In this document: piece by piece, positions 9,091 through 17,325 of the stretch | Numbering within the stretch: position 1 is the stretch's first letter | How the letters are laid out: every line of letters begins with the position of its first letter | NCBI GenBank assembly: GCA_003451645.1 | Contig: DMER01000103.1 | Coordinates: 30,813 to 52,281, forward strand | DNA from: Alphaproteobacteria bacterium | GTDB taxonomy: Bacteria; Pseudomonadota; Alphaproteobacteria; Micropepsales; Micropepsaceae | Reading direction: 5' to 3' | DNA: 21,469 nt | Position numbers and translations under genes: made by a program | Notes under the pieces: generated by a model | Database searches by the model: none | What the model saw: the letters and a program-made list of their open reading frames with translations, nothing else | Told to the model about the DNA's origin: nothing

Positions 9091-9305
9091 TGCGGCGAAG
9101 CCGGAGGGGGCAAAGCCTTGCATTCTCAGGATCGAATTCCTATTTCCTCCTGAAGCTTTGGCCCATAGGCCAAGTGATCATAGCCGCCCCATCACGCATT
9201 GCGGCCTTGAGGACCCGCTTCCCTCTCGAACGAAAAAACGCATCAATTTGGGCGCGTTTTCGCCGTTAAAATGGCGGTTTCCGGCCAAAAATTCTCGCGG
9301 ACCTT

Positions 9306-9342
9306 GTTTCGTTTTGTTTCGCTGGCGTTACGTTTTGTTACG
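9306..9342. promoter_or_regulatory. Four phased GTTWCG half-sites, candidate response-regulator site
   Basis: The unit GTTTCGTTTTGTTTCG (9306-9321) is followed, after CTGGC, by GTTACGTTTTGTTACG (9327-9342). This gives GTTWCG at 9306, 9316, 9327 and 9337, with steps of 10, 11 and 10 bases, so all copies fall on one face of the helix. Tandem half-sites of this spacing are typical of OmpR/PhoB-family regulators such as ChvI, encoded 4 kb away. It sits 33 bases past the TraB/GumN stop and about 380 bases upstream of the gene at 8923. Confidence 0.45.
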
Positions 9343-9374
9343 TTGGACCTGCGAATTTTGGCTCAAATCGGGTC

Positions 9375-10262
9375 TCAAGGCCCCTCGATTGTGTAGCCTT
9401 GTTTCCTTAACTGCGCGATGACCGAATAGGGACCTGCCAGGTGCGCTGCGCCCACGACGATCAAATGGTGCTGGCCAGACTTGATCATCTTGTCGATTTT
9501 GGGCACCCAATTGTTGTTGCGTTGGCGCAAAAGGGCGTCTTCGACCTCTGGAACCTTGCCCATACTGTCCTCAACAATGCGCCACATGGCGTTCGCGTCG
9601 CCCTGCGCCCAGGCGTTGATCAGGTCGAGGACGAGTTCGGGCTCGGTCTCAATGCCCTCAATGGTTGCCTCCAGCATGCGGATGCCGACCGCGCGCGGCA
9701 GCTTGACCAGATAGTTGAGCTGCTCCTCCACCGTTTCCAGGTAGGCGAGTTTCTTGCCGACCTTTTCCGCCTCCTCCTCCAGGAGGTGGTCGACGCCCGA
9801 CCAGGGGCTGAAGCCCTTGTGGATGTAAAGCGAGACCTCCAGCGTTACCGCCGCCATCCAGGGCTCGAACTGGACCAGGTGCTCGGCCGGGAAGCGCACG
9901 GCCCAGGCGGCGTTGCGCAGGCGCTGCCAGGTCGCGGGTTTGAGGATATCGCGCAAGGTCTTGCCTGGCGGCAGCTCGCCCTTCCTGGCCATGAGTTCCG
10001 CGCCTGGACCACCCATGGGGCTGTCGATCGGGGCCTCAAAGACCACCACCTCCGCCTTGGCCAGAGCCTGGTCAATTGCTGCGTTGCGCCATTTGAGGCC
10101 TGGCGGCAACAGGTGGATGGAGCCCAGGAAGACCACATCCGCCTTGCCACCCTTGAGCGTCCACACAGCGGGCGTGGCGGTCGTGGGCATCTCGGCCTTG
10201 GCCCGGGCCTGAAGACCGCCAGCGGCAAGCCAGAGCCCCAGCAAAGCGATGATCCGAAGCAT
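9375..10262 (-). CDS. TraB/GumN family protein
   Basis: Exported protein of 295 aa in the TraB/GumN (PrgY/TIKI-like) family, whose members are metal-dependent peptidase-like proteins of largely unknown bacterial function. An N-terminal signal peptide (about 1-23) is followed by the two hallmark blocks: GSIHLLPPG at 47-55 and, near the C-terminus, VVGAAHLAGPYSV at about 269-281. A VVFEAPID strand lies between the first block and a helical middle region. The length is normal. The ATG at 10262 has GGGGAA seven bases upstream and lies 3 bases after the HPr stop, so it is the last gene of the chvI-chvG-hprK-EIIA-HPr run. Its substrate is unknown. Confidence 0.88.
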   Translation of the reverse strand: MLRIIALLGLWLAAGGLQARAKAEMPTTATPAVWTLKGGKADVVFLGSIHLLPPGLKWRNAAIDQALAKAEVVVFEAPIDSPMGGPGAELMARKGELPPGKTLRDILKPATWQRLRNAAWAVRFPAEHLVQFEPWMAAVTLEVSLYIHKGFSPWSGVDHLLEEEAEKVGKKLAYLETVEEQLNYLVKLPRAVGIRMLEATIEGIETEPELVLDLINAWAQGDANAMWRIVEDSMGKVPEVEDALLRQRNNNWVPKIDKMIKSGQHHLIVVGAAHLAGPYSVIAQLRKQGYTIEGP

Positions 10263-10265
10263 GGC

Positions 10266-10550
10266 CTATTCCCCTTCCCCAAATTTGTTGGCGATCAACT
10301 CACAAATGGCGACCATCGCCTCGGCAGCATCAGTGCCTTCGGCGGTAATGTCCAGTTCGCAGCCCTTGCCCGCCGCCAGCATCATCAGGCCCATGATTGA
10401 GGTGCCGGTCACACGCTGGCCGTCCTTGGTGACCGTGATGACGGCCTGAAAGCGGTTGGCGGTCTGGACGAATTTGGCGCTGGCGCGGGCATGCAGGCCC
10501 TTGGCGTTGCAGATCATCACCGTGCGCGCGATCCGGCCCGGGCTCGTCAA
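10266..10550 (-). CDS. ptsH: Phosphocarrier protein HPr
   Basis: HPr-family phosphocarrier of 94 aa. It accepts phosphate from PEP via enzyme I on His20 (in GLHARASAKFV) and passes it to EIIA proteins. Ser51 in GTSIMGLMML corresponds to the regulatory serine phosphorylated by HPr kinase, whose gene lies two genes upstream. The start is a TTG at 10550 that overlaps the EIIA stop (TTGA). The first ATG, at 10517, would leave only eight residues before the active His and delete the first beta strand, so it is rejected. The overlap implies translational coupling with EIIA. No sugar-specific permease is present, so the role is probably regulatory. Confidence 0.93.
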   Translation of the reverse strand: MTSPGRIARTVMICNAKGLHARASAKFVQTANRFQAVITVTKDGQRVTGTSIMGLMMLAAGKGCELDITAEGTDAAEAMVAICELIANKFGEGE

Positions 10551-10957
10551 GCGACGCCACCGGGCGCCAGCTCCTGGCTCGCAATGCGGACATATTTGCG
10601 CGCGGCGTCCTGCGCCTCCTTCACCGCCTCGGCCAAAGGCAGTTTCTGGCGGGCGCTTGCAAGCTTGATCAGCATGGGCAGGTTAACGCCCGCGATCACC
10701 TCGACCTTGCGATGCGTCATGACCGAGATCGCCAGGTTCGACGGCGTGCCGCCGAACATGTCCGTCAACAGGATCACGCCCTCGCCCGCGTCAACAAGCT
10801 TCATCGCCTCGATGATCTCAAGGCGGCGGGCTTCCATGTCGTCGTCAGGCCCGATGCACACGGTGCGGATCAGCGCCTGCGGACCGACGACATGTTCCAT
10901 CGCGGCCTTGAATTCGTCGGCAAGGCGTCCATGAGTAACTAGAACAAGACCAATCAT
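10547..10957 (-). CDS. PTS EIIA component, mannose family
   Basis: Cytoplasmic EIIA(Man)-type protein of 136 aa. It starts MIGLVLVTHGRLADEF, with His9 as the phosphorylation site. The TDMFGGTPSN block and VIAGVNLPML strand are typical. In Alphaproteobacteria this lone EIIA, often called manX or EIIA-Man, sits with hprK and ptsH but without the IIB, IIC and IID proteins needed for transport, so it is thought to act as a regulator. The ATG at 10957 fits the family N-terminus; an in-frame extension to 11068 would overlap hprK and is not homologous. The stop TGA overlaps the HPr TTG start. Confidence 0.92.
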   Translation of the reverse strand: MIGLVLVTHGRLADEFKAAMEHVVGPQALIRTVCIGPDDDMEARRLEIIEAMKLVDAGEGVILLTDMFGGTPSNLAISVMTHRKVEVIAGVNLPMLIKLASARQKLPLAEAVKEAQDAARKYVRIASQELAPGGVA

Positions 10958-10992
10958 CGTGGCCCATATGTAGGAGGCCCGGATGACGCGTT

Positions 10993-11006
10993 CCAGCCGA
11001 GGCTGG
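10993..11006. other. Short hairpin between hprK and EIIA
   Basis: CCAGCC and GGCTGG pair perfectly across a two-base centre in the 67-base gap between the hprK stop and the EIIA start. It has no T-run and could be an RNA processing or stability element within the operon transcript. Chance is also possible. Confidence 0.3.
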
Positions 11007-11024
11007 CACAAATCACGGGACCGT

Positions 11025-11510
11025 TTATTTTGGGCCGCGAGAATCCTCCCATTTTTGCGCCAAAGCAAGGGCAGCTAGCGCCGCCTCAACCGCATCTGGC
11101 CTGAATGGGTCGAAATAGACACAGGGTATCGGACGCAGGTGATTGCCCCTCTCGCCCCAGCCATGCGCCCCAGCCCAGGGGGTGAAATCGGGAAGGCGGT
11201 CGTCTTGCGCTTCCGGGCGTGCGAATGGGTCAAGGTCGAGCACGAGAGCCACAATCGCGCTCTCCTGACGCTGTGCAGGCACAATGCCGACGCCGCGCAC
11301 CTCAAGCAGGCCAGCGATCGCGGCAGGCGCACTTGCCCGCAGGTCCCCGCCATCGACTCTCAGGTTGGTCTGATCGTCCGCAATCAGCCACGCCCCGGCC
11401 GCGATCAGCCGCAAGGCTAGCTGGCTCTTGCCAGCACCCGGCGGCCCTAACAGCAGGGTCGCGTGACCCGCATGGCTGACCGTGCTGGCATGGATTGTCT
11501 GCATCGGCAT
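11025..11510 (-). CDS. hprK: HPr kinase/phosphorylase, short alphaproteobacterial form
   Basis: Serine kinase/phosphorylase that would modify HPr on its regulatory serine. At 161 aa it has only the catalytic domain and lacks the N-terminal domain of the roughly 310-aa Firmicutes enzyme, as is usual in Alphaproteobacteria. Visible motifs are a Walker A GPPGAGKS at 22-29, the ADDQ motif at 44-47 and the signature EVRGVGI at 70-76. The C-terminal region with PCVYFDPFRPDAVEAAL is compatible with the family. The ATG at 11510 follows directly after the chvG stop (TGAATG), so the two are coupled. This links the ChvG/ChvI system to PTS control. Confidence 0.92.
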   Translation of the reverse strand: MPMQTIHASTVSHAGHATLLLGPPGAGKSQLALRLIAAGAWLIADDQTNLRVDGGDLRASAPAAIAGLLEVRGVGIVPAQRQESAIVALVLDLDPFARPEAQDDRLPDFTPWAGAHGWGERGNHLRPIPCVYFDPFRPDAVEAALAALALAQKWEDSRGPK

Positions 11511-13217
11511 TCAGGACACCGGCAAGGTGATCGTAAAGACGGCGCCGCTCTGGCCCTCCCGGTTGGCGGCCGCAATCGTGCCGCCATGCTGCTCGACGAT
11601 CTGCTTTGAGATGGAAAGCCCAAGCCCTGAATTCTTGCCAAAGCCATGCGCGGCCGGCCGGTGCGTGTAGAAGCGCTCAAAGATCCGCTCAACGCTTTCC
11701 GGTGGAATACCAGGCCCTTCATCCTCGATGGAGACCACCACTTCGGTCCGCCCCGAAGGCGCTTGCCTCCGGCCCATTGTCACAGCTATCCGGCCCCCCT
11801 TGGGCGAAAAGCTGATCGCATTGTCCAGGACGTTCCGGAACACTTGCGCCAAAGCGCCCTCACGCCCCAAGACCGTCGCCGGGCCAACCCATTGACTCAT
11901 GTCAAACTGAAAGGAGACCGGCAGGGGCGGGTCTTGATCCTGATAGAGGCTCATGACGGTCTGAAGAAGATGGCTCAGGTCAAAAGGCGAGGCACGCTCC
12001 CGGCTGAGTTCTGCATCCAGACGCGAGGCCTCCGAAATGTCCGAGATCAACCGGTCGATGCGCCGGACATCATTCTGGATGAGGCCCATCAGCTTCTGGC
12101 GCTTGTTCTCGTCGTCAGCGCGACCCAATGTCTCAATGGCGGAGCGTAAGCTCGTCAGCGGGTTTTTGATCTCATGGGCAACGTCGGCAGCGAAATTCTC
12201 AATAGTATCTAACCGGTCTGTCAGTCCCGCAGTCATCGTGCGGAAAGAGTTCGCCAGCGCATTGATCTCTGCAGGCGTCCAGGAGCTTTGAGGGATTTCG
12301 GTGACATCGGCCTCACCGCGGCGGACCCGGTCGGCCGCCACCGCCAGCGAACGGATCGGGCTCGCGATCATCCATGCGAGCAGGTACGACAACACCACCA
12401 GGATGAGAACGCCCAACCCAAAGACCAGTACGACGGTCTGCCATTGCTCCTGACGGATTGCGTCCAGATCGCCGGCCTCGGTCGACAACATGAGAACGGC
12501 ACGCACAGAGACCGTACGCCGGATCGGCACTGCGACCGAGACAATCAGATCGCCCGTCGCATTCTGACGCAATTGCGGCTCCGGGTCGTCTCCATTCAAG
12601 ACCGCGCTGACTTCCTCAAACGCTTGGCCCGCAACCTCCGGACCTTCCTCATACATGGCCAGATCGCGGCCGGCAGAGGTCTCAAAGAGGCGGTTCCAGA
12701 AGCGGCGGATCGCGCTCTCCCAGGTTTGCGTTCGCCCAGGCGCAGGCAACTCATCGACGCTGACTTGGTTGCGCGCAAGCAGATGGCGCGTGTCGGCAAG
12801 GGGCTCGCCAGTATTCGAAAAGAGCCTGGCTCGCGTATTGGTTGGGTTGACGGCCAGACGCATGGCCGCCTCGGCTTTGTCGACGTCGATTGCTGGGGTC
12901 TCGCTGTCCAGGGTCGCGCGGTCAGCGATGATCTCCGCGACGATGCGCCCTTGGATGAGTAATGACTGCATGCGTTCTTCGATCAGCGGATTACGCACAG
13001 CGATGGTGACCAGCACCATCGTGGCAACAATGATCAGAACTGCTGTGTTGATCATCAAAATGCGCGCGAGGACACTGTTGAAGGACAGCCAGCGCAGCTG
13101 ACCGAAGCTGCGGCTAGCTCGCCTGCGCATCATCACCCAATGCCAAAACGGGACGCGCCGTGCCGCTGTACCCAGCGACTGCTGGGCCGACCCCGTGTTC
13201 AAGGGCGCGGTGGTCAT
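11511..13217 (-). CDS. chvG: Sensor histidine kinase ChvG (ExoS/BvrS family)
   Basis: Membrane sensor kinase of 568 aa, partner of ChvI, which responds to acid and envelope conditions and in relatives controls exopolysaccharide and host interaction genes. Two membrane helices (about 50-73 and 261-284) frame a periplasmic domain of nearly 190 residues. A HAMP segment follows. The H-box is ADVAHEIKNPLTSLR, with His348 as phosphoacceptor, and the ATPase domain shows NVLDNAISFSP (N-box), EDEGPGIPPE (G1) and GLGLSIS (G2). The N-terminal cytoplasmic tail rich in Arg is typical. The ATG at 13217 has GGGGAG eight bases upstream. An extension to 13238 is less likely. The gene lies 33 bases downstream of chvI and abuts hprK. 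Confidence 0.93.
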   Translation of the reverse strand: MTTAPLNTGSAQQSLGTAARRVPFWHWVMMRRRASRSFGQLRWLSFNSVLARILMINTAVLIIVATMVLVTIAVRNPLIEERMQSLLIQGRIVAEIIADRATLDSETPAIDVDKAEAAMRLAVNPTNTRARLFSNTGEPLADTRHLLARNQVSVDELPAPGRTQTWESAIRRFWNRLFETSAGRDLAMYEEGPEVAGQAFEEVSAVLNGDDPEPQLRQNATGDLIVSVAVPIRRTVSVRAVLMLSTEAGDLDAIRQEQWQTVVLVFGLGVLILVVLSYLLAWMIASPIRSLAVAADRVRRGEADVTEIPQSSWTPAEINALANSFRTMTAGLTDRLDTIENFAADVAHEIKNPLTSLRSAIETLGRADDENKRQKLMGLIQNDVRRIDRLISDISEASRLDAELSRERASPFDLSHLLQTVMSLYQDQDPPLPVSFQFDMSQWVGPATVLGREGALAQVFRNVLDNAISFSPKGGRIAVTMGRRQAPSGRTEVVVSIEDEGPGIPPESVERIFERFYTHRPAAHGFGKNSGLGLSISKQIVEQHGGTIAAANREGQSGAVFTITLPVS

Positions 13218-13250
13218 CCCGCGCACTCCCCTTCGCAATGATCGCCGGCG

Positions 13251-13949
13251 TCAGGCTTCAGAGAAGCGATAACCGACACCATACAATGTCTCAATCGCGT
13301 CGAAGCTGTCGTCGACCACTTTAAACTTTTTGCGTAGCCGCTTGATGTGGCTGTCAATCGTGCGGTCATCGACATAGACCTGATCATCATAGGCGGCATC
13401 CATCAGATTGTCCCGGCTTTTGACGAACCCAGGCCGCTGGGCCAAAGCCTGCAAGATCAAAAACTCCGTTACCGTCAACTGGACCGCCTGTCCGCCCCAG
13501 GTGCAGGCATGGCGCTGCGGATCGAGCGAGAGCTTGCCGCGAACCATCATTTCCTTCGAGCCTTCGGATCCGCCCACGCTCCCCTTCAATTCCGTGCGCC
13601 TCAACAAGGCGCGGATGCGTTCAAGCAAGAGGCGCTGGGAGAATGGCTTTTTTATGTAGTCGTCGGCCCCTTGCGCCAAGCCCATCGCCTCGTCGATCTC
13701 GTCGTCCTTAGACGTCAAGAAAATGACCGGGATATCTGATTTTTGCCGGAGACGCCGGAGCAGTTCGAGCCCGTCCATGCGCGGCATTTTGATGTCGAGC
13801 ACCGCCAAAGATGGCGGCGTTGCGGTCAGGGCTGCCAATGCCGCTGCAGGATCGGTGAAAGTCTTAACGTGGAACCCCTCCGTTTCCAGCGCCATCGAGA
13901 GGCTCTCCAGAATGTTGCGGTCATCGTCCACCAAAGCAATTGTCGACAT
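13251..13949 (-). CDS. chvI: Response regulator ChvI (OmpR family)
   Basis: DNA-binding response regulator of 232 aa. The receiver domain starts [14 protein letters not shown] with the acidic pocket at 8-10, the phosphoacceptor Asp52 in [13 protein letters not shown], and the conserved FLTSKDD lysine. The C-terminal winged helix has [16 protein letters not shown], a recognition helix in [17 protein letters not shown], and ends with [10 protein letters not shown]. The conserved start of the family supports the ATG at 13949. An ATG at 13970 would add seven residues. It is the first gene of the run down to 9375. ChvI proteins in rhizobia and Caulobacter control envelope and acid-stress genes, and in Agrobacterium pckA has been linked to the same system. 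Confidence 0.95.
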   Translation of the reverse strand: MSTIALVDDDRNILESLSMALETEGFHVKTFTDPAAALAALTATPPSLAVLDIKMPRMDGLELLRRLRQKSDIPVIFLTSKDDEIDEAMGLAQGADDYIKKPFSQRLLLERIRALLRRTELKGSVGGSEGSKEMMVRGKLSLDPQRHACTWGGQAVQLTVTEFLILQALAQRPGFVKSRDNLMDAAYDDQVYVDDRTIDSHIKRLRKKFKVVDDSFDAIETLYGVGYRFSEA

Positions 13950-14033
13950 GCTCCACCCGTCCCTTTCCATTGGCCCAGACCAGGGCCGTCATGAGCCGTT
14001 GCCGCCAGTATAGGAGGATTCTTGGGGGGATGC

Positions 14034-15419
14034 TCAAGTGCGCTGGACAGGACGCAAAGACAGCTTGTGGAAGCGCACCGCAAGAAGCAGGCATGAGAGG
14101 CAAATTCCCACAGCCAATCCGACGAAAAGCCCCGGGGCGCCGCCTCCAAGCGGGAATGCAACCAGCCAAGCTGCGGGCACGCCAACGAGCCACAGGGCCG
14201 AAACATGGATGAGTGCGGGCGTCATTGTATCCCCACGCCCCCTAAGTGCGCCGTTGGTGACGGTGGCGCTGGCGTCGAACACCAAGGTCAAGGCTGCGGC
14301 CATGATCAACCCGCTGGCCGCCGCGATCACGGGCTGGTCGCTCGTGTAAAGGCTCGCCAATTGCTGCGGGACAATCTGAAACAAAATGGCAACAAGCCCG
14401 GTAATGCCCGCCGCCAAGACAATCCCCGTCCAGCCCGCGCGCGCGGCCTCAAGCCTATCGCCTGCGCCCACCGCATGGCCGACGCGGATATTGGTGGCCG
14501 CGGATAGACCTACAATGAGCATGAACACAATGCCCGTCAGGTTGGTTGTTAATTGCTGTGCGGCCGCTGTCAGTGTCCCCATCAGGCCCGCCATCAGGAT
14601 CATGGTCGAGAACGCGGCCTGATCGGCGCCAAGCAAGACCGCAATCGGTGCGCCAAGGCGTCCCATCTTCTTCAGACGCGGCAAGACCGGGCCTGACGCC
14701 TGCCAAAGGCCATACTTTGCGGTGTCGGTGAACCGGAGGACCGCGGTGAGCGCCAACGCAAAAGCGAGCCAACGCACGGCCGAGGTTGTCGCTATCGCGG
14801 TGACCGCGTCCCCTGACGGCCCGCCCAGCCATCCTGCAACCAACACGCCATCGAGCGCGAGGTTGAGCACATTGCACACGGCCATGATGGCCAGCCCAAA
14901 ATAGGGCTTTTTGATACTTTCCAAGAAATAGTTCGAGGCTATGTAGAGCAGCATGCCGGGCATGCCCCAGGCCATTTGCAACGACACCAGACCCGCGCCG
15001 CGCGCCAGATCGTCATCGATCCCCAGTAGCCGCAAGATGCTCTCGACACCCAGAGACAATAGCGCCGCCGCCGCTCCAACCAAGGCTGCCGCGACGATCG
15101 CTGCCTTCAACGTGCGGCCACACTCCAGATAGTCCCCGGCACCAAACGCTTGCGAGGTCAAGATCATCGAACTTTGCAACAGACCGATTGAGGCGAGCAT
15201 CAGGATCGATTGGATCGCAAGCGCTTGGCCCAAAAAGGCCAGTTCAATGCCCTTCGTCTGGCCGACCATGATGGTGTCGACGACAAAGAGCAGCGTGATC
15301 CCTGCCCTGGAGATCATGATCGGGGCGGCCAGCCTTAGAGTTGGCCAGGCGTTGCGGGACCAGAGGCCGGCGACCCTGCCCGCGCGCGCGCCAGTAGTGG
15401 CTTCGTTTTGAATGTCCAT
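14034..15419 (-). CDS. MATE family efflux transporter
   Basis: Inner-membrane multidrug and toxin extrusion pump of 461 aa, expected to export organic cations or other compounds by Na+ or H+ antiport. About 12 hydrophobic helices in two similar halves are visible. Characteristic parts include APIMISRAGITLLFVVDTIMVG at the start of the first half, LTSQAFGAGD, and in the second half QQLTTNLTGIVFMLIVGLSAATNIRVGHAVGAGD. The length is typical. The ATG at 15419 has no strong ribosome site. The stop is 84 bases upstream of the chvI start, on the same strand. It separates chvI from pckA, which are neighbours in many Rhizobiales. Confidence 0.9.
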   Translation of the reverse strand: MDIQNEATTGARAGRVAGLWSRNAWPTLRLAAPIMISRAGITLLFVVDTIMVGQTKGIELAFLGQALAIQSILMLASIGLLQSSMILTSQAFGAGDYLECGRTLKAAIVAAALVGAAAALLSLGVESILRLLGIDDDLARGAGLVSLQMAWGMPGMLLYIASNYFLESIKKPYFGLAIMAVCNVLNLALDGVLVAGWLGGPSGDAVTAIATTSAVRWLAFALALTAVLRFTDTAKYGLWQASGPVLPRLKKMGRLGAPIAVLLGADQAAFSTMILMAGLMGTLTAAAQQLTTNLTGIVFMLIVGLSAATNIRVGHAVGAGDRLEAARAGWTGIVLAAGITGLVAILFQIVPQQLASLYTSDQPVIAAASGLIMAAALTLVFDASATVTNGALRGRGDTMTPALIHVSALWLVGVPAAWLVAFPLGGGAPGLFVGLAVGICLSCLLLAVRFHKLSLRPVQRT

Positions 15420-15661
15420 TTACGGCAAAATGTCCCGTTCTGGGAAAAGTTGCGCCCTGCCTGATTGCCGCAGGGACTGGTTTCTTAACGCCGCCTCTCA
15501 TTTGGCATGTTCAGCTTATGGACTCTTGTTCACGGCCTGCCTATGTTCGCGCCCTACGAGCGACTGGCAAGGCGAAAAGACCTTGACCGGCACAAATCTT
15601 GACTATTCAAGGCAGGCAGGGGACGCAAGCGCCCCATTTGGAAACAGGGAAGACGGCAGAC
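15420..15661 (+). promoter_or_regulatory. Divergent region between MATE pump and pckA
   Basis: This 242-base spacer must carry the promoters for both genes. A 6-bp perfect hairpin (CCCTGC at 15455-15460 with GCAGGG at 15470-15475) is the clearest structure. A possible pckA promoter, TTGACC at 15583 and TATTCA at 15604, has a rather short 15-base spacer. CTTGA and TCAAG at about 15599-15612 also pair. None of these is decisive. Confidence 0.35.
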
Positions 15662-17278
15662 ATGCGGCAGGCGGGACCTCAGATTTCGACGTTTGGTTTG
15701 GATGCACTTGGGTTCCGGAATGTCGCCAGTGCCGAATGGAACCTGCCCATGGCGGCCCTTGTCGAGCGCGCTGTCGCGCGCGGCGAAGGCCATGTCGCCA
15801 AGGACGGTCCGCTTGTCGTCAAGACTGGTATCCACACTGGCCGCTCCGCCGGCGACAAGTTTGTTGTCGTTGAGCCCTCGGTCGAAAAACACATTTGGTG
15901 GGCCAACAACAAGTCCATCACGCCTGCGCAGTTTGAAGCGCTGTTCCAAGGCTTCATGTCCTATGCTCAGAACAAGGAGCTGTTCGTCCAAGATTTATTC
16001 GGCGGCGCGGACCCCACCTACCGCCTGCCTGTCCGGGTTGTGACCGAACTCGCCTGGCATTCCCTGTTTATCCAGCATCTTCTGATCGAGCCTACCGCGG
16101 CCGAGCGCGAGGCGTTCCTGCCGGGCTTCACAATCATCGACTTCCCAGGCTTCCAGGCCGACCCCAAGGTGCATGGCACTGCTGGCGGAACCGTCATTGC
16201 GGTCTCATTTGAGCGCAAGCTGGTCTTGATCGGCGGCACCTCCTATGCGGGCGAGATGAAAAAGTCGGTCTTCACGATCCTAAACTACCTCCTGCCGCCC
16301 AAGCATGTGATGCCGATGCATTGCAGCGTGAATGTGGGCAAGGATGGGGATGCGGCCGTGTTCTTTGGCCTGTCCGGCACGGGCAAGACGACGCTGTCGG
16401 CCGATCCGCACCGCACGCTCATTGGCGATGACGAGCATGGCTGGGGCGCCACGGGCACCTTCAACTTCGAGGGCGGCTGCTATGCCAAGATGATCCGCTT
16501 GTCGCCCGAGGCCGAGCCGGAAATCTATGCGACGACAAAGCGGTTCGGGACCGTGCTTGAGAATGTGGTCATGGACCCTGTGACGCGGGAGCTCGATCTC
16601 AACGACGCGACGCTTGCTGAGAATTCGCGCGGCGCCTATCCGATCTCGTTTATCCCGAACGCCAGCCTTGAGGGCCGGGCGGGGCACCCTAAGAACATTA
16701 TCATGCTGACAGCAGACGCGTTCGGCGTGCTGCCGCCAATCGCGAAGCTCACGGCTGCGCAGGCCATGTATCACTTCCTGTCTGGGTTTACCGCCAAGGT
16801 GGCAGGCACTGAGAAGGGTCTGGGCAAGGAGCCGCAGCCGACCTTCTCAACGTGCTTCGGCGCACCGTTCATGCCGCGCCATCCAGCGGAATACGGCAAT
16901 TTGCTGCGCGATCTCATCGCCGAGCACAAGGTTGATTGCTGGCTCGTCAATACGGGCTGGACAGGCGGCGCTTTCGGTACTGGAAGCCGTATGCCGATCA
17001 AGGTCACCCGCGCGTTGTTGAATGCGGCGCTTGCAGGCTCGTTGGTTAAGGCGCCAATGCGAACAGATCCCTTCTTCGGCTTCCAAGTGCCGTCGGACGT
17101 GCCCGGCGTTGAGGCCCGCATCCTAAATCCGCGCGAGACATGGGCTGATAAGTCTGCTTATGACGCGCAGGCCAAGAAACTCGTCGCGATGTTCATCGAG
17201 AACTTCAAGAAGTTCGAAGATCACGTGACGCCAGAAGTCCGGGCAGCAGCGCCTGGCCATGCGATGGCGGCGGAGTAG
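15662..17278 (+). CDS. pckA: Phosphoenolpyruvate carboxykinase (ATP)
   Basis: Cytoplasmic enzyme that converts oxaloacetate and ATP to PEP, the first committed step of gluconeogenesis, so it also sets supply for the PEP-driven PTS proteins nearby. The 538-aa protein has normal length and all key motifs: [10 protein letters not shown] (Arg61) binding oxaloacetate, [11 protein letters not shown] near 219-229, the kinase-1a loop [11 protein letters not shown] at 236-246 and the metal-binding GDDEHGW at 255-261. [10 protein letters not shown] nucleotide loop lies in the C-terminal third. I chose the ATG at 15662; an in-frame TTG at 15599 would add 21 unusual residues. It is transcribed away from the MATE and chvI genes. 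Confidence 0.96.
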   Translation: MRQAGPQISTFGLDALGFRNVASAEWNLPMAALVERAVARGEGHVAKDGPLVVKTGIHTGRSAGDKFVVVEPSVEKHIWWANNKSITPAQFEALFQGFMSYAQNKELFVQDLFGGADPTYRLPVRVVTELAWHSLFIQHLLIEPTAAEREAFLPGFTIIDFPGFQADPKVHGTAGGTVIAVSFERKLVLIGGTSYAGEMKKSVFTILNYLLPPKHVMPMHCSVNVGKDGDAAVFFGLSGTGKTTLSADPHRTLIGDDEHGWGATGTFNFEGGCYAKMIRLSPEAEPEIYATTKRFGTVLENVVMDPVTRELDLNDATLAENSRGAYPISFIPNASLEGRAGHPKNIIMLTADAFGVLPPIAKLTAAQAMYHFLSGFTAKVAGTEKGLGKEPQPTFSTCFGAPFMPRHPAEYGNLLRDLIAEHKVDCWLVNTGWTGGAFGTGSRMPIKVTRALLNAALAGSLVKAPMRTDPFFGFQVPSDVPGVEARILNPRETWADKSAYDAQAKKLVAMFIENFKKFEDHVTPEVRAAAPGHAMAAE

Positions 17279-17325
17279 CCTTCTGGGCCTACACGAACGT
17301 ATGGGTCACGTGCTAAGCTTTGGGC

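Larger units (their letters stand above)
8948..9131. repeat. 12-bp direct repeat GCATTCTCAGGA, two copies
   Basis: GCATTCTCAGGA occurs at 8948-8959 and again at 9120-9131, 172 bases apart. The nearer copy is 25 bases upstream of the ATG at 8923. The two copies bracket the palindrome at 9003-9020 and the hairpin at 9062-9090, so they could mark the ends of an inserted segment or a paired regulatory site. Twelve bases could also match by chance. Confidence 0.45.
8924..9374. other. Gene-free, repeat-rich intergenic region
   Basis: These 451 bases lie between the unknown gene starting at 8923 and the TraB/GumN gene ending at 9375. Short frames here are not credible genes. The region holds an 18-base imperfect palindrome (9003-9020), a 9-bp perfect hairpin (9062-9090), a 12-bp direct repeat (8948-8959 and 9120-9131) and a helically phased repeat (9306-9342). 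All are listed separately. No convincing terminator with a T-run was found for the operon that ends at 9375. Confidence 0.6.

Noticed and set aside
9258..9280. Possible hairpin CGCCGTT/AATGGCG as terminator of the TraB/GumN operon
   Set aside because: It needs a wobble pair and a very small loop, and no T-run follows on the transcribed side, so it is not a convincing terminator.
9441..10400. 319-codon plus-strand frame over the TraB/GumN and HPr genes
   Set aside because: Antisense to two genes with clear family motifs. No ribosome site or domain supports it.
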